Part shown: one piece after another, positions 62,482 to 64,000 of the stretch
Layout of the letters: the number at the start of each line of letters is the position of its first letter
Numbering within the stretch: the stretch's first letter is position 1
From: Bacteroidota bacterium
GTDB taxonomy: Bacteria; Bacteroidota; Bacteroidia; J057; JADKCL01
Assembly: GCA_016718825.1 (NCBI GenBank)
Contig: JADKCL010000023.1
Span: forward strand, 1 to 64,000
Direction: 5' to 3'
DNA length: 64,000 nucleotides
The notes under the pieces: generated by a model
What the model saw: only the letters and a program-made list of their open reading frames with translations
Told to the model about the DNA's origin: nothing
Databases searched by the model: none
Position numbers and translations under genes: made by a program

Positions 62482-64000
62482 ATGTTGCTGCTTTTGTTTC
62501 GGTCTCGCGTATTGAATTTGCGTCTTGATGGGCTGTTTTCCATCCGATCCATCGCCGCGTTGATGCTTTTGGGCCTGTTCTTGCTCCAATCCTGCGACAA
62601 GGATGCGCCCGAACCGCCTCCTTTCGGTCAAATTTGCCTCTGGGATGTTCCTGCACGCCAACGCTATGGCTTTCAGGATGTCAAAGGCGGGCCGGATTCC
62701 GTGGATTTTATCGGGAGGGTGTATCAGGGCGTCACGACGGGCAATTGTCAAACGCCGGATGGCCAAAAACATCCCTTGGTGATTGTGGCCCACGGTCGCA
62801 TCGCCATCGGAGTGCCCTACAACTATCTGGGAATGACCTATTTGACCCATCACCTTGCCTCTTGGGGCGACATTGTGCTTTCGCTGAATCTCGATGTGGT
62901 CAATTCCTTGCAAGGCGAAGAGACCGAATATGGCATTCCCCACCGCGGCGAATTGATTTTGCACGCGATTGACTACATGCTCGCGCAGAACCGTACGCCG
63001 GGCAGCCGATTCTTCCAGCAAATTGACACGACCAAAATCGCCTTGGTGGGACATAGCCGCGGCGGCGGGGCAGTGATTTATGCTGCGAATGCCAACGCGC
63101 GGATGCACAACCATGCCATCAAAGCCGTTGCCACCCTCTCCCCTGCCAATTTCGGGACGGAAGCCTTGCAAGTTCCTGTACCCCATATTTGCCTTTATGG
63201 ATCCTGGGATGGCGATTTGTACGAAGGCCAAGGCCCCGATCTTTGGTCGCGCGGCAGCCGCAACGCCCCACGGGAGCTCGTCGAAATCTACGGGGCCAAC
63301 CATTATTTCTTCACCGACAAGGCCCAATTTCCCTCAGAATCCGCCGAAATCACCCGCGAAGACCATCATCTCCTCGCCAAAGGCATGGTCAACGCCTGGT
63401 TTGACCGCTACCTGCGTGGGAAGAACTCCTTCGAATGGGGCCGTTACCTGACCGGCGACATTCGCCTGAGCAATCAACTCGAATATTACGTTTCCTTTCA
63501 GCATTCCGAATTTTTGCCGATCACCCACAATGCGGAAAATGCAGATGGCGGAAGTCAGGTCAAAATGGGAAAAATGGGCACCAATATCCTCTCGGTGGGA
63601 CTTTGTGATCTCGCGGATGTCGAATTGGGTGGCCTCCCCTGCTATGGGACCGGCACGGCCGTGCAGGCGGGTTGGGATGCCCGCAATGACCGTTTGGAGT
63701 TTGTATTTGCCGCGATGGATGCCAGACCATATCCCTATCTCAGCTTTCGGATGAGCCAAGTCCATGGGGATTCCTTGAATGAGGTGGATTTCAAGAAGGA
63801 CTTCCATGTGCATGTGACCGACGCCCGCGGTGTCGATGCCAAGGTTCGTGTGGCAGATTACCTCGGTGGATTGCAGTATCCCGATCTGTCGGGTTCCTTG
63901 CCGCCCGACGACCCCAACAACCGTAAGCAGATCATGCGCGGTTTTCGCATCCCCGTAGCTGATTTTCAGGGAATTGACTTTTCCAAGGTGACCGGCGTCA
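62482..64000 (+). CDS. Secreted alpha/beta hydrolase lipoprotein, 3' end beyond window
   Basis: The frame is open from ATG 62482 to the right edge (506 codons). It has a lipoprotein signal (SIRSIAALMLLGLFLLQSC, Cys38), an N-terminal beta strand (HPLVIVAHGRIAIGVPYNYL) and the nucleophile elbow GHSRGGGAVIYAAN with Ser192. A later YGSWDGDLYEGQGP carries the likely Asp, and NHYFF the likely His (GANHYFFTD). The layout is like secreted platelet-activating-factor acetylhydrolase or PET-hydrolase-like (DUF4384-free) lipases. After about residue 330 comes a beta-sandwich-like extension (VDARGVDAKVRV...). Substrate unknown; polyester or lipid is a fair guess. Confidence 0.78.
   Translation, partial: MLLLLFRSRVLNLRLDGLFSIRSIAALMLLGLFLLQSCDKDAPEPPPFGQICLWDVPARQRYGFQDVKGGPDSVDFIGRVYQGVTTGNCQTPDGQKHPLVIVAHGRIAIGVPYNYLGMTYLTHHLASWGDIVLSLNLDVVNSLQGEETEYGIPHRGELILHAIDYMLAQNRTPGSRFFQQIDTTKIALVGHSRGGGAVIYAANANARMHNHAIKAVATLSPANFGTEALQVPVPHICLYGSWDGDLYEGQGPDLWSRGSRNAPRELVEIYGANHYFFTDKAQFPSESAEITREDHHLLAKGMVNAWFDRYLRGKNSFEWGRYLTGDIRLSNQLEYYVSFQHSEFLPITHNAENADGGSQVKMGKMGTNILSVGLCDLADVELGGLPCYGTGTAVQAGWDARNDRLEFVFAAMDARPYPYLSFRMSQVHGDSLNEVDFKKDFHVHVTDARGVDAKVRVADYLGGLQYPDLSGSLPPDDPNNRKQIMRGFRIPVADFQGIDFSKVTGV

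Noticed and set aside
61729..63327. FKBP gene extended to 532 codons
   Set aside because: The extra N-terminus overlaps the alpha/beta hydrolase on the other strand, whereas ATG 62343 gives a signal peptide.

Overview
The window looks like chromosomal DNA of a free-living Bacteroidota bacterium. The evidence is many secreted proteins ending in type IX secretion (T9SS) type A sorting domains, SprB-like Ig/PKD repeats, OmpA-type lipoproteins, DUF1573 proteins, a tamB-tsaD divergent pair, and promoters of the Bacteroidota type (TTTG, about 19 bp, then TAnnTTTG). Intergenic spacers are full of short repeats built on GAGAATGG / CAATTCTCC, also typical of this phylum. A saprospiria- or cytophagia-like host is plausible, but the class cannot be fixed from sequence alone. 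No rRNA, tRNA, CRISPR array, IS element or prophage was recognised.

Layout. 1-7.8 kb: tamB (minus, runs off the left edge), tsaD, a Septu-like AAA ATPase/HNH defence pair, a lipoprotein, a secreted intradiol dioxygenase and a barrel protein. Most frames here carry single-base indels, even in the normally essential tsaD, so low consensus quality near a contig end is likelier than real decay. 7.9-19.4 kb: a GT-C/TPR membrane protein, small envelope proteins, a vanadium haloperoxidase-like T9SS protein, a DUF2254 protein, a response regulator, and a tandem triplication of a DUF1573 gene. Each DUF1573 copy is followed by the 3' end of a convergent GT-C glycosyltransferase gene, which is complete only after copy 3. 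19.6-31.7 kb: lpdA, then three tandem ~1120-residue surface proteins with seven Ig-like repeats, a dockerin-like calcium module and a T9SS domain.

31.9-42.2 kb: a PaaN-type aldehyde dehydrogenase, a SIR2-like protein, a POT-like transporter, a VOC protein, a ~0.9 kb AT-rich region holding two paralogous promoter-transcript-terminator modules (candidate small RNAs), an OmpA lipoprotein, a GNAT and a large GT-C protein. 42.3-50.5 kb: three tandem ~860-residue Kelch-like T9SS proteins. 50.6-64 kb: methionine-type aminotransferase, OmpA/TPR lipoprotein, dinB, a CmoB-like methyltransferase, an M23 peptidase, asnS, a HEPN-like small gene pair, an MFS transporter, a DUF559 nuclease, an FKBP isomerase and a secreted alpha/beta hydrolase that runs off the right edge.

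The main theme is the cell surface: T9SS cargo, outer-membrane and lipoprotein components, and three separate GT-C membrane glycosyltransferases. Three different families are each present as three tandem copies. The observations most worth following up are the twin noncoding modules at 37.2-37.95 kb, the DUF1573/glycosyltransferase-remnant amplification at 16.3-18.0 kb, the dockerin-bearing surface protein triplet, and the small defence-type loci (Septu-like, SIR2-like, HEPN-like).
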